A stretch of 64,000 nt of DNA. Origin: Cephalothrix simula (lineage: Eukaryota > Nemertea > Palaeonemertea > Archinemertea > Cephalotrichidae). Shown in pieces: positions 26,808 to 35,432 of this stretch. The stretch's first letter is position 1; every line of letters begins with the position of its first letter. The stretch lies in assembly GCA_035591015.1 (NCBI GenBank), contig JAXIUW010206952.1, positions 1 to 64,000 on the forward strand, written 5' to 3'. Position numbers and translations under genes: made by a program. The notes beneath the pieces are model-generated. The model did no database searches, was not told the DNA's origin, and worked only from the letters and a program-made list of their open reading frames with translations.

Positions 26808-28607
26808 TTATTTTAGCTTTAATACAGCCATAAACGCCTCTTGCGGCACATCAACCATGCCAAGCCGCTTCATGCGTTTTTTGCCTTCTTTTTGCCTTTC
26901 TAGCAATTTACGCTTGCGAGTTATATCGCCACCATAGCACTTAGCCGTAACATTTTTGCGCAGTGCCGATATGCTCTCACGAGCCAATATTCTAGAACCA
27001 ATGGCCGCTTGAATAGCTATATCAAACATTTGCCGTGGAATATGCTTTTTAAGACTACTGGCAAGCTGTCGGCCACGGTAATAGGCTTGATCTTTCGGCA
27101 CAATCAACGCTAAAGAATCGGCACGATCATTATTAATCAAAATTTCTAGTTTAACCAATTCACCACGGCGATAGCCAATATGTTCGTAGTCAAAAGAGCC
27201 ATAACCCTTGGTTGCAGACTTTAATTTATCATAGAAATCAATGATAATCTCGTTAAGTGGCATCTCAAACTCAATCATCAGTCGCCGTTGCTCTACGTAA
27301 ACCAACGATTTTTGCACGCCACGCTTTTCAATACAGAGCTTAATTACATTGCCGGCAAAATCATTGGGGGTTAACACTTTGCCACGCACAAAGGGCTCAG
27401 CTATATAGTCAATCAGGCCGGGATCAGGTAGCTGGCTGGGGCTGTCTACAGTCACCAGCTCGCCGCTTTTCAGGTGGACTTCATAACGCACCGATGGAGC
27501 TGTGGTAATCAGTTCTACGCCCAGCTCTCGCTCAAGGCGTTGCTGGGTAATCTCCATATGCAGCAGCCCTAAAAACTGGCATCTAAAGCCCAAGCCTAAC
27601 GCCCCTGAGTTCTCCGGTTCGTAGGCAAGAGCGGCATCATTCAAACCGATTTTTTCTAGTCCATCACGGAGATTTTCAAAACCCTCGCCATCAGCAGGAT
27701 AAATACCGCTAAATACCATCGGCTTAGCTGCTGCATAGCCTGCAAGGGGCGTGGATGTTCTGTTGCGGGCTAGGGTAATGGTGTCACCCACTCTAACATC
27801 GCTGATTTTTTTAATGCCGGCTGATATAAAGCCAACCTCGCCCACTGTAAGTTGCTTGACCTTAGTTTTGCGTGGAGTAAACTTGCCTATTTCGGCGACC
27901 TCAAACTGTTTATCGCTGTGCATAAAGACTATTTTATCGCCCTGAGTTAGAGAACCATTGACGATTCTAACCATCGCCATAGCCCCTAAGTAAGAATCAA
28001 ACCAAGCATCATAAATAAGGGCTTGCAATGGTTCATTTGCATCGCCAGATGGTGGCGGTACATGCTTGACGATTGCCCTAAACAGCTCATCAACGCCTTG
28101 CCCAGTTTTGCCGCTGGTGAGCAGGGCTTCACTAGCATCTAGGCCAATTAAAGATTCTATCTCATCACGAGTATTCTGGAGAGCGCGACTAGAGAGATCG
28201 GCCTTATTAAGAGCCAGTAATATTTCTAGGTCTTGCTCAAGAGCCAGATAGACGTTGGCCAGAGTTTGCGCCTCAACGCCTTGACTAATATCTATAAGCA
28301 GTATGGCACCCTCGCAGGCAGCTAATGATCGTGAAACCTCATAAGAAAAATCAACATGACCGGGAGTGTCAATCATATTAAGCATGTAGGTGAGGCCATC
28401 ATCGCCCTTATAGCTTAGGCAAACGCTTTGCGCCTTAATGGTGATGCCGCGTTCACGCTCTAGGTCAAGGTTATCAAGCACTTGGTCGCCCATTTCTCGC
28501 TTGCTGAGACCGCCGGTAAGCTCAATCATCCGATCAGCCAGCGTAGATTTGCCGTGGTCAATATGGGCTATGATTGAAAAATTACGGATATTGCTTTGAA
28601 CGCTCAC
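26808..28607 (-). CDS. lepA: Elongation factor 4 (LepA)
   Basis: A 599-residue translational GTPase with a GTG start. G1 is AHIDHGKS, followed by the RGITIKAQ switch, DTPGHVDF and NKAD. The C-terminal domain holds the LepA signature ([13 protein letters not shown]) and the basic end ([18 protein letters not shown]). LepA acts on ribosomes during initiation or stalled elongation. In many genomes it precedes lepB, the signal peptidase; here an SRPBCC gene follows instead. Confidence 0.97.
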   Translation of the reverse strand: MSVQSNIRNFSIIAHIDHGKSTLADRMIELTGGLSKREMGDQVLDNLDLERERGITIKAQSVCLSYKGDDGLTYMLNMIDTPGHVDFSYEVSRSLAACEGAILLIDISQGVEAQTLANVYLALEQDLEILLALNKADLSSRALQNTRDEIESLIGLDASEALLTSGKTGQGVDELFRAIVKHVPPPSGDANEPLQALIYDAWFDSYLGAMAMVRIVNGSLTQGDKIVFMHSDKQFEVAEIGKFTPRKTKVKQLTVGEVGFISAGIKKISDVRVGDTITLARNRTSTPLAGYAAAKPMVFSGIYPADGEGFENLRDGLEKIGLNDAALAYEPENSGALGLGFRCQFLGLLHMEITQQRLERELGVELITTAPSVRYEVHLKSGELVTVDSPSQLPDPGLIDYIAEPFVRGKVLTPNDFAGNVIKLCIEKRGVQKSLVYVEQRRLMIEFEMPLNEIIIDFYDKLKSATKGYGSFDYEHIGYRRGELVKLEILINNDRADSLALIVPKDQAYYRGRQLASSLKKHIPRQMFDIAIQAAIGSRILARESISALRKNVTAKCYGGDITRKRKLLERQKEGKKRMKRLGMVDVPQEAFMAVLKLK

Positions 28608-28799
28608 TATATTATAAAACCGGTTGAATCAGGATGCCCAGTTTAGCAGTAAAGACCACCGTTGAGAAGTCGTTTAGTTTTGGCTAATAATCACTGGCCT
28701 CTGCTAGATATTATACGGCAAATGAGGGGAGTAATGACTAAGAGGATTAAGATATTAATTCAAATAATGTAAATAAGACATCAGAAGTTGAAGCAATTG

Positions 28800-28828
28800 T
28801 TGAAGATAAAGTTGACTTCTGTTACTAT
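28800..28828 (+). promoter_or_regulatory. Possible sigma70 promoter of the TRAP operon
   Basis: A TTGAAG box (28800-28805), a 17-base spacer and a TACTAT box (28823-28828) lie about 50 bases before the TRAP start codon at 28881. The match is moderate, but the spacing and place are right. The rest of 28608-28880 shows no gene. Confidence 0.4.
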
Positions 28829-28880
28829 GGCCTCATCGGTTGGTAGTTATGAACATACGCATTGCAAAGGAGGCGTTATT

Positions 28881-30041
28881 ATGGGCGATAATAATTCTGA
28901 AAATTCAAGACGGAAGTTTTTGAAGACAGCGGTGATAGGCGCAGTTGGTACTGGTTTAGCAGTGGCAGCGGGCTGTGAACTGACAAAAAATTCTTCTGAT
29001 AAAGATGAGGCATCTTCTAAGGCTCCGGCTCTCAACAAGGGCAGGCGTGAATGGAAGATGGTTACCACATGGCCTAAAGATTTTCCCGGTTTGGGAACGG
29101 GAGCCAATGCCTTGGCTGAGATGATCACTAAAATGTCTGATGGCCGACTTGAGGTTAAGGTGTACGGTGCTGGCGAGCTTGTTCCGGCATTTGGCACCTT
29201 TGATGCCGTGTCTAAAGGTACGGTAGAGATGGGGCATGGTGCAGCTTATTACTGGAAGGGTAAGGTAGAAGCAGCACAGTTTTTTGCCGCAGTGCCCTTT
29301 GGTTTGAATGCCGAAGAAATGGACGGCTGGATTTACTATGGTGGTGGCCAAGAGCTGTGGAATGAAGCCTATGCAGATTTTAATATTCGGGGCTATGCAG
29401 CTGGTAATACCGGTGTTCAGATGGGTGGCTGGTTCAACAAAGAGATTAATTCTGTTGATGACTTAAAGGGACTAAAAATGCGCATGCCGGGCCTTGGAGC
29501 TGACGTGCTTAAAGAAGTTGGAGCATTGCCAGTGTCTTTGCCCGGCGGAGAGATTTTTCAAGCCCTACAAACTGGCACAATAGATGCCACCGAATGGGTT
29601 GGTCCATATAATGACCTAGCCTTTGGCTTCTACAAGGTGGCCAAGTACTATTATTGGCCGGGCTGGCATGAGCCGGGAACAACCCTAGAAGCCATAGTTA
29701 ATAAAGATGCCTACGAGGATTTACCCTCTGACCTACAGGCAATTGTAGATAGAGCCTGTCAGGCTGCTAATGGCGACATGTATGGTGAGTTTACGGCCCG
29801 CAATCAGCAAGCGCTAGAAACGCTAATTAACGAGCATGGCGTTAATCTGAAGCGATTTCCAGATGCCGTTATGAAGCGACTGGGCGATGTTTCGTTGGAG
29901 GTTGTTGCTGACGTAGGTAATAGAGATGCCCTTAGTCGCAAGATTTATAACTCATTTAACAACTTCAGAAAAGGAGCGGTTAAGTGGGATCAAGTCGGTG
30001 CAGCAGGCTTTAGTAATGCACGCAGTTTAGTGCTGTCATAG
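28881..30041 (+). CDS. dctP: TRAP transporter substrate-binding protein (DctP family, Tat signal)
   Basis: A 386-residue protein. The start is placed at ATG 28881 because AAAGGAGG lies eight bases before it; an upstream in-frame ATG at 28788 has no such site. The N-terminus has a twin-arginine signal (SRRKFLKTAVIG) ending in a lipobox-like AAGC, so it may be an exported lipoprotein folded before export. The mature part (WKMVTTWPKDFPGLGTG...) resembles TakP/lactate-type binders of 2-oxo or hydroxy acids. It forms an operon with dctQ and dctM. The ligand is not certain. Confidence 0.9.
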   Translation: MGDNNSENSRRKFLKTAVIGAVGTGLAVAAGCELTKNSSDKDEASSKAPALNKGRREWKMVTTWPKDFPGLGTGANALAEMITKMSDGRLEVKVYGAGELVPAFGTFDAVSKGTVEMGHGAAYYWKGKVEAAQFFAAVPFGLNAEEMDGWIYYGGGQELWNEAYADFNIRGYAAGNTGVQMGGWFNKEINSVDDLKGLKMRMPGLGADVLKEVGALPVSLPGGEIFQALQTGTIDATEWVGPYNDLAFGFYKVAKYYYWPGWHEPGTTLEAIVNKDAYEDLPSDLQAIVDRACQAANGDMYGEFTARNQQALETLINEHGVNLKRFPDAVMKRLGDVSLEVVADVGNRDALSRKIYNSFNNFRKGAVKWDQVGAAGFSNARSLVLS

Positions 30042-30060
30042 GTCTGTCATAGAGGTGTAG

Positions 30061-30615
30061 ATGGTAGCGATACTTGCTCAAGTAGCTAAATCTATTGACT
30101 GGTTCAATGATAAGTTGGGCGAGAAGCTGTCTTGGCTATCTTTCGCTATGGCTATTTTGCTGTTTTTGGTGGTTTTACTGCGCTACGGTTTTAATAGCGG
30201 TGAAATCTGGTTGCAAGAGCTAGTGGTCTACCTGCATGCGATATTGTTTATGTCTACAGCAGGTTATACTCTGTTGCATGGCGAGCATGTGCGGGTAGAC
30301 CTTATCTATCAAAACAGAAAACCCAAGGCCAAAGCCGCTATTGATCTTGCTGGAAGCCTGCTATTGTTGCTGCCGACCTGCGTGATTTTAGCGTATTACT
30401 CGTTGCCTTACGTTCTGGATTCATGGAGGATTTTTGAGCATTCTATCGAATCTACGGGCTTGCCCTTTGTCTATATTCTAAAGACATTTATTTTAGTTTT
30501 CTGTGTAACTTTGGGTTTGCAGAGCATAGCATTGGCTATTCATAGCTTGCTGACTTTGCTGGACTACGAAAAAGTTATTGATTCAAAACCAAATCCAATC
30601 AAGCCAGTCCTTTAG
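30061..30615 (+). CDS. dctQ: TRAP transporter small permease (DctQ)
   Basis: A 184-residue membrane protein with four predicted helices, typical of DctQ. The WLQELVVYLHAILFM segment and GEHVRVDL are family features. It bridges the binding protein and the large permease. It starts 19 bases after the binding-protein gene. Confidence 0.9.
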   Translation: MVAILAQVAKSIDWFNDKLGEKLSWLSFAMAILLFLVVLLRYGFNSGEIWLQELVVYLHAILFMSTAGYTLLHGEHVRVDLIYQNRKPKAKAAIDLAGSLLLLLPTCVILAYYSLPYVLDSWRIFEHSIESTGLPFVYILKTFILVFCVTLGLQSIALAIHSLLTLLDYEKVIDSKPNPIKPVL

Positions 30616-30641
30616 CCCAGAATAAGCATCCGGAGAGACAT

Positions 30642-32024
30642 ATTTACGAACTGTACCCCCTATTGATGTTTGCCTTTGCCATCGGCATTTTGCTGTTTGG
30701 CTTCCCGGTAGCTTTTACGCTTTCTGGAACAGCGATACTGTTTGCGCTGTTTGGTGTTGCTCAGGGCGTCTTTGATTGGAGTTATATTTCGCTAATGCCC
30801 GAGCGTATTTATGGGGTAATGGGCAATGAAACCTTAATGGCCGTACCGTTGTTCATCTTTATGGGGATGATACTGGCCGAATCGAAAATATCTGATAGTC
30901 TGCTTGAGACCGCCGGAATGTTATTTGGACGCCTGCATGGTGGTTTGGGCATTTCTATATGCATTGTGGGGGCTTTATTGGCAGCCTCTACGGGCATTGT
31001 TGGAGCAACGGTGGTAACGATGGGCTTATTGTCATTGCCGGTGATGCTTAAATACAACTATAAGCCATCATTTGCCTGTGGCATTATCTGCGCTTCAGGA
31101 ACCTTAGGGCAAATTATTCCGCCCAGCATAATTTTAGTTATTTTGGGTGATGTTATCTCTAGTGCTAATCAGCAGGCGCAGCTGGCTATGGGTAATTTTT
31201 CACCGCAGGCGGTATCGGTGGGTGATTTATTTATTGGAGCAGTTATTCCCGGATTATTGTTGGTTTTGGGCTACATAATTTATATTGTTGTGGCTGCGCT
31301 GATAAATCCGAACATTGCCCCGCCAGTAGTTGGTGAAGAGGCCATTCCTTTGCCTGAATTATTGCGGAGATTGGTGGTAGTTCTTATTCCGCCATTAATG
31401 CTGATTGTGGGCGTGCTGGGTTCTATTTTGGGTGGTTTGGCTACTCCAACCGAGGCGGCTTCAGTGGGTTGCGTAGGCGGGATGCTGCTCACGATAGTTA
31501 ATCGGCGTTTTTCAAAAGAAGTATTGAAGAACGTGGTTTTGGCCACGGCCAAGATTAACTGCATGGTCTTTACAATTTTGATTGGCTCTAGTTTTTTCTC
31601 ATTAGTTTTTCGAGGCTTTCATGGCGATGACATTGTGGCCGATCGCCTAAACTCATTACCCGGCGGAGTAGCGGCAGCCTTTGTTTTGGTGATGGTGGTT
31701 ATTTTTATTTTGGGTTTTTTTCTTGATTTCTTTGAGATTACTTTTGTAGTGGTGCCCATAGTTGGGCCAATTTTAATTGGCATGGGGCTTGATCCTATTT
31801 GGCTGGGGGTTATGATTGCTATGAATTTGCAAACCTCATTTTTGACCCCGCCCTTTGGATTTGCTCTATTTTATCTGCGTGGTGTGGCTGATAATCGCAT
31901 TCGCACGTATGACATATATAAAGGAGTGATACCGTTTATAGTCATCCAAGTATTGGTCATAACATTGCTATGGTTTGAGCGAGACCTTATCACCAGCCTG
32001 CCCAAGTATTTTTATGGACTCTGA
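30642..32024 (+). CDS. dctM: TRAP transporter large permease (DctM), probable ATT start
   Basis: Membrane protein of about 460 residues with roughly 12 helices, the Na+-coupled solute channel of the TRAP system. It has GFPVAFTLSG, the GATVVTMGLLSLPVML region and ETLMAVPLF. The usual start codons fail to include the family N-terminus: TTG at 30663 has no ribosome binding site. Upstream in-frame codons read YELYPLLMFAF, which is typical of the family. An ATT at 30642 lies six bases after GGAG (30632-30635), so I place the start there. If ATT is not used, the protein begins at 30663. Confidence 0.85.
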   Translation: MYELYPLLMFAFAIGILLFGFPVAFTLSGTAILFALFGVAQGVFDWSYISLMPERIYGVMGNETLMAVPLFIFMGMILAESKISDSLLETAGMLFGRLHGGLGISICIVGALLAASTGIVGATVVTMGLLSLPVMLKYNYKPSFACGIICASGTLGQIIPPSIILVILGDVISSANQQAQLAMGNFSPQAVSVGDLFIGAVIPGLLLVLGYIIYIVVAALINPNIAPPVVGEEAIPLPELLRRLVVVLIPPLMLIVGVLGSILGGLATPTEAASVGCVGGMLLTIVNRRFSKEVLKNVVLATAKINCMVFTILIGSSFFSLVFRGFHGDDIVADRLNSLPGGVAAAFVLVMVVIFILGFFLDFFEITFVVVPIVGPILIGMGLDPIWLGVMIAMNLQTSFLTPPFGFALFYLRGVADNRIRTYDIYKGVIPFIVIQVLVITLLWFERDLITSLPKYFYGL

Positions 32025-34047
32025 CTTGCCCCACCACATTATAAAAAACAATTCTAGCAGCGCAACCAACAAGTTAATTAATTGCAACTCAAATAATGGC
32101 AACTCAAGTAAGAGCAATTCAAATAATAGCAATTATCAGTTTGGCCTAGCTTGGAGTAGATCCGATATAGTTATTTATCAGCTGATTGAGCAAGATGATG
32201 CCTACCTCGCCCTAGATGTTGAGAGTAATCAAATAACTTTGCGTCCAAATCAACTTGTGTATCAGTGGTGTGCCTCTGACAATAACGGCCTAGTGGCCGA
32301 TGCTACGCAATCGCCACTGCAAAATATGCTGGCAGTGCTTCGGAACTGTGTTAAAGATGTTGCGTGGGCAGAGCTGTATCAGCAATTAAAATTAGGGTAT
32401 AAGTATTCACTGCAAGAGCTAGCCGAACTCGCCGGGGTGATTGAGCCAAGCTCTATTGAGCTTGCGGCCTATGCCTATGGTCTTTATGAGCAACGCCGTT
32501 TATTTAAGTTTGATGGGCAGTTTGTGATTGCCAGAAGCAGCGCACAGATTGCTCAATGGGATGAACAACAACGCTTACGCCAACAAGAACAGCAGTACCT
32601 AGACTATGTTATGGCTAGTTTTGACATGCTGCAAAACGGCCAGTGGTCATCACAAGATAATGACTTAACCCAGCGTTTTTGCCAAGAGTTAACCTCAATT
32701 GCGCTGCACACCACAGAGTCGGCGTATTGGCGCAAAATAGCTCGCCAATTGGGCTTGCTGAAACTCAGCGAACCGCAGATTAGGCACAGAGTGCGAAACT
32801 GGTTAGAGCTGATGCGGCTGTGGCCGGGATGGCGCAAGGCGGCCTTGCTAGATAGTCAGTTTGTGCATCCTCAGCGGAACTTGGCCGAGGCTGAAGCACA
32901 AGCCCGAGATAATGAACTTAGTAAGTTAAGGCCATTTGAGCATCTATCTGATGATGACATCTACACCATAGACCCTCCGGGTTCAACTGATATGGATGAT
33001 GCTCTGCAAGTAATCAGAATAGGAACTCAGAAGCTGCGGATTAGGGTTTTTGTAACCTGTTTACCTGCGGCTATTTTGTCAACAGAGAACATCTTGCCAC
33101 AGGCTGCACAGCAATCATTAAGCCTATATTTTAGCGACCAAGCTCAGCACATGTTGCCTGATCAGCTGGCAGAGCAGACTTTTTCATTACTCAAACAACA
33201 AGAGCGCTCAACGATTTGTTTTGTTATAGAAACTTCTCAGGGGCAATTACGACTGAAAGATATTAGCCTAGTCAACATTAAGGTTGCCCGCAACATGGAT
33301 TATGCAGAGGCTAATCAGTTAATTGAGCAGAATTCAGCATGGCAAGAGCTGGCCAATATAACCAGAGCTTCGTATCTTAAACGCAATACGAATGAATCAA
33401 TCAATCCGACTATCAATCTTAACAGTGATGGCTCTCGGGTCAGCATTAAGCTGGAGCCGCCTAGTCAGGCCGGTATAATTGTTGAAGAGCTGGCGGTATT
33501 GGTTAATCAATCCGTGGGTAATCTTTTGTCACAACAGAAGATAAGTGCCTTCTATAGAAGCAGTAATCGTGGTAAAGATGGTATTTATCGTGCCTTGTTT
33601 ACCGTATTGCCCCAGCGTCATCAAGGCATGGGCAATAAGTTTTATGTGCAGGTAACCTCGCCCATTCGCCGGTTTACTGATCTCATATCTCAGCAACAGC
33701 TACTGGCCTATCTAACTAATTCTAAGCTACCGTTTGCTGAAACTAGCACTGATAAGCTGTCTGCATGGGCTGACGTGGCTAATCAAAAAGCATTGGTTCA
33801 GCGTCGCCTTCAGCAACAAGATGATTTTTACTTAAAGTGTCGCTACGTAGAACAAAACCCTAGCGAGCTATTTGTGGCGCATACACGCCGATATTTGTCT
33901 AATGGAGCGTATCGGCTTTATGTGGATAAATTAGGTTTGCAGGTGAATATTAAAGCTGCTAAAAGATTGCACTCTGACCAGAACTATCGGCTGAGGGTGG
34001 TTGAGGTTAGCCCCGAAGATTTGCATCTGAAACTAGATTTAGCCTAG
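32014..34047 (+). CDS. RNase II/RNase R family exoribonuclease
   Basis: A 677-residue protein if it starts at ATG 32014, overlapping the dctM end by 11 bases; an earlier ATG at 31975 would overlap more. Residues about 10-40 are Asn/Ser-rich low complexity. The RNB domain has the catalytic Asp cluster TIDPPGSTDMDDAL and the TSPIRRFTDL motif that contacts RNA. It has no obvious C-terminal S1-rich basic tail. It is a second RNB enzyme beside RNase R at 45638-47554. Its expression may follow the TRAP operon because of the overlap. Confidence 0.85.
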   Translation: MDSDLPHHIIKNNSSSATNKLINCNSNNGNSSKSNSNNSNYQFGLAWSRSDIVIYQLIEQDDAYLALDVESNQITLRPNQLVYQWCASDNNGLVADATQSPLQNMLAVLRNCVKDVAWAELYQQLKLGYKYSLQELAELAGVIEPSSIELAAYAYGLYEQRRLFKFDGQFVIARSSAQIAQWDEQQRLRQQEQQYLDYVMASFDMLQNGQWSSQDNDLTQRFCQELTSIALHTTESAYWRKIARQLGLLKLSEPQIRHRVRNWLELMRLWPGWRKAALLDSQFVHPQRNLAEAEAQARDNELSKLRPFEHLSDDDIYTIDPPGSTDMDDALQVIRIGTQKLRIRVFVTCLPAAILSTENILPQAAQQSLSLYFSDQAQHMLPDQLAEQTFSLLKQQERSTICFVIETSQGQLRLKDISLVNIKVARNMDYAEANQLIEQNSAWQELANITRASYLKRNTNESINPTINLNSDGSRVSIKLEPPSQAGIIVEELAVLVNQSVGNLLSQQKISAFYRSSNRGKDGIYRALFTVLPQRHQGMGNKFYVQVTSPIRRFTDLISQQQLLAYLTNSKLPFAETSTDKLSAWADVANQKALVQRRLQQQDDFYLKCRYVEQNPSELFVAHTRRYLSNGAYRLYVDKLGLQVNIKAAKRLHSDQNYRLRVVEVSPEDLHLKLDLA

Positions 34048-34103
34048 CGTTTTCTTAAGGCGACTTTTTAACAATTTGGGATTCTCGTATTGCAAGGTTG
34101 GGG

Positions 34104-35081
34104 TTACTCTACTTGCTTGAGGCTGCCATTTGGCAAGGTTGATTCTAGTTGCTCAAGGCTACCATTTGGTACGGCGGGTTCTTCTTGCTTGAGTCTAACA
34201 TTTTGTAAGGCTGGTTCTGGGCGGATGTTTTTATGCTGTAAGGTTAGAGCTGTCAATACGTTGCGCAAAACCATAGTAACCGTTAGTAAGCCTACACCTC
34301 CGGGCACTGGGGTAATGGCGGCAGCTTTTTTAGAGACCTTGGCAAAGTCTACATCGCCACAGATTTTTTTGCTTCCAGCACGCCGGTTTATGCCCACATC
34401 AATCACCACTACGCCGGGGCTAACCATATGATCTTTCAGCCATTCGGGCTGCCCGACAGCCGTGATTATAATATTGGCACTTCTGGTATAGTCTTGTATA
34501 TCATCAGAAAATGAGTGGCAAAGACTTACCGTTGCATCAAGACCACGCTGACTAAGCAATATGCTTAATGGTCTGCCAACTATGTTACTGCGACCAATAA
34601 TGACCACGCGCCGTGCCTTAGTTTCTATATGATAATAGCGAAGTAGCTCAATGATGCCCGCTGGAGTGCATGGCGTTAGGTCTGAGGTGCCTAGCACCAT
34701 ACGACCAATATTGGTTGGGTGTAATCCGTCAATGTCTTTGATGGGTTCAATGGCTGAGACTATTTTTTGGCTTGATAAGTGCTGTGGCAAGGGTAATTGG
34801 CAGATTATGCCATGAATGGCGGGGTCTCTATTAAGGCGTTGAATGTTGGCTAAAACTTCATCCTGAGTACAGTTTTGAGGTAAATGAATCTCAAGGCAAT
34901 GCATTCCCACCGAGGCCGCTTGGCGCAACTTGCCCCCAACGTATATTTTTGAGGCTTCGTCATCACCAATACGAACTATGGCCAGCCCGGGAGTAATACC
35001 CTGTTTGATTAATTTACTGGTATTATCATGAATGTTCTTCATGACATAGTCACGAACCGTCTTTCCGGATAATATCTGCAC
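34104..35081 (-). CDS. folD: Methylenetetrahydrofolate dehydrogenase/cyclohydrolase with repeat tail
   Basis: A 325-residue bifunctional folate enzyme (GTG start). Key features are the Lys-containing ASKIYVGGKLRQA motif, QLPLPQHL, the KDIDGLHPTN region and the NADP-binding GRSNIVGRP. The core matches FolD (about 285 residues). It is followed by a tail with three 12-residue repeats (EPALQNVRLKQE and two relatives). The tail is coded by 36-bp repeats at 34110-34217 and is unlikely to be needed for catalysis. Confidence 0.95.
   Translation of the reverse strand: MQILSGKTVRDYVMKNIHDNTSKLIKQGITPGLAIVRIGDDEASKIYVGGKLRQAASVGMHCLEIHLPQNCTQDEVLANIQRLNRDPAIHGIICQLPLPQHLSSQKIVSAIEPIKDIDGLHPTNIGRMVLGTSDLTPCTPAGIIELLRYYHIETKARRVVIIGRSNIVGRPLSILLSQRGLDATVSLCHSFSDDIQDYTRSANIIITAVGQPEWLKDHMVSPGVVVIDVGINRRAGSKKICGDVDFAKVSKKAAAITPVPGGVGLLTVTMVLRNVLTALTLQHKNIRPEPALQNVRLKQEEPAVPNGSLEQLESTLPNGSLKQVE
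34110..34217 (-). repeat. Three 36-bp tandem repeats encoding the FolD tail
   Basis: Three in-frame 36-bp units encode EPALQNVRLKQE, EPAVPNGSLEQL and ESTLPNGSLKQV. A weaker fourth unit continues past the stop codon toward 34080, so the present stop may lie inside an older, longer array. Confidence 0.75.
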
Positions 35082-35174
35082 GGGTATTTAAGGGCTAATG
35101 GTTAAGATAAACAAGGCATGATTGTACAATAATAAAAACATTACAAACTATAAAGAACAACGAAAAAATTTACA

Positions 35175-35432
35175 ATGGCACTCTTCAAATCAACCGTAAA
35201 AAGCCACTATCTAAAACAGGTTACCGAACAAGTTGAAAAAAACTTGCGTGAACTAGAAAAGGAAGGATTAGACATTAGCTTAATTCGTATTAAGCGTTAC
35301 CAAAAAACTCATTATAAGTCATGCAAGTGCTCATTGTGTAGTCAGGCTGAAAAGAAAGATAATCCCTATCTACGTGGCATACTAGAAATTGGTTTCAAAG
35401 TTTATGTTAACCCTTCTGATTCTTCCGAGTAG
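35175..35432 (+). CDS. Small Cys-containing basic protein, unknown function
   Basis: An 85-residue, Lys/Glu-rich helical protein with a C-x-C-x2-C motif (CKCSLC, residues 55-60) that could bind a metal. It opens divergently from folD and ends 26 bases inside the convergent yidC gene. I do not recognise a family. The composition looks like a real protein rather than an antisense shadow. Confidence 0.55.
   Translation: MALFKSTVKSHYLKQVTEQVEKNLRELEKEGLDISLIRIKRYQKTHYKSCKCSLCSQAEKKDNPYLRGILEIGFKVYVNPSDSSE

Noticed and set aside
34090-34431. Cys-rich open frame on the plus strand opposite folD
   Set aside because: It is the antisense of the 36-bp folD repeats; the folD frame is well supported by family motifs.
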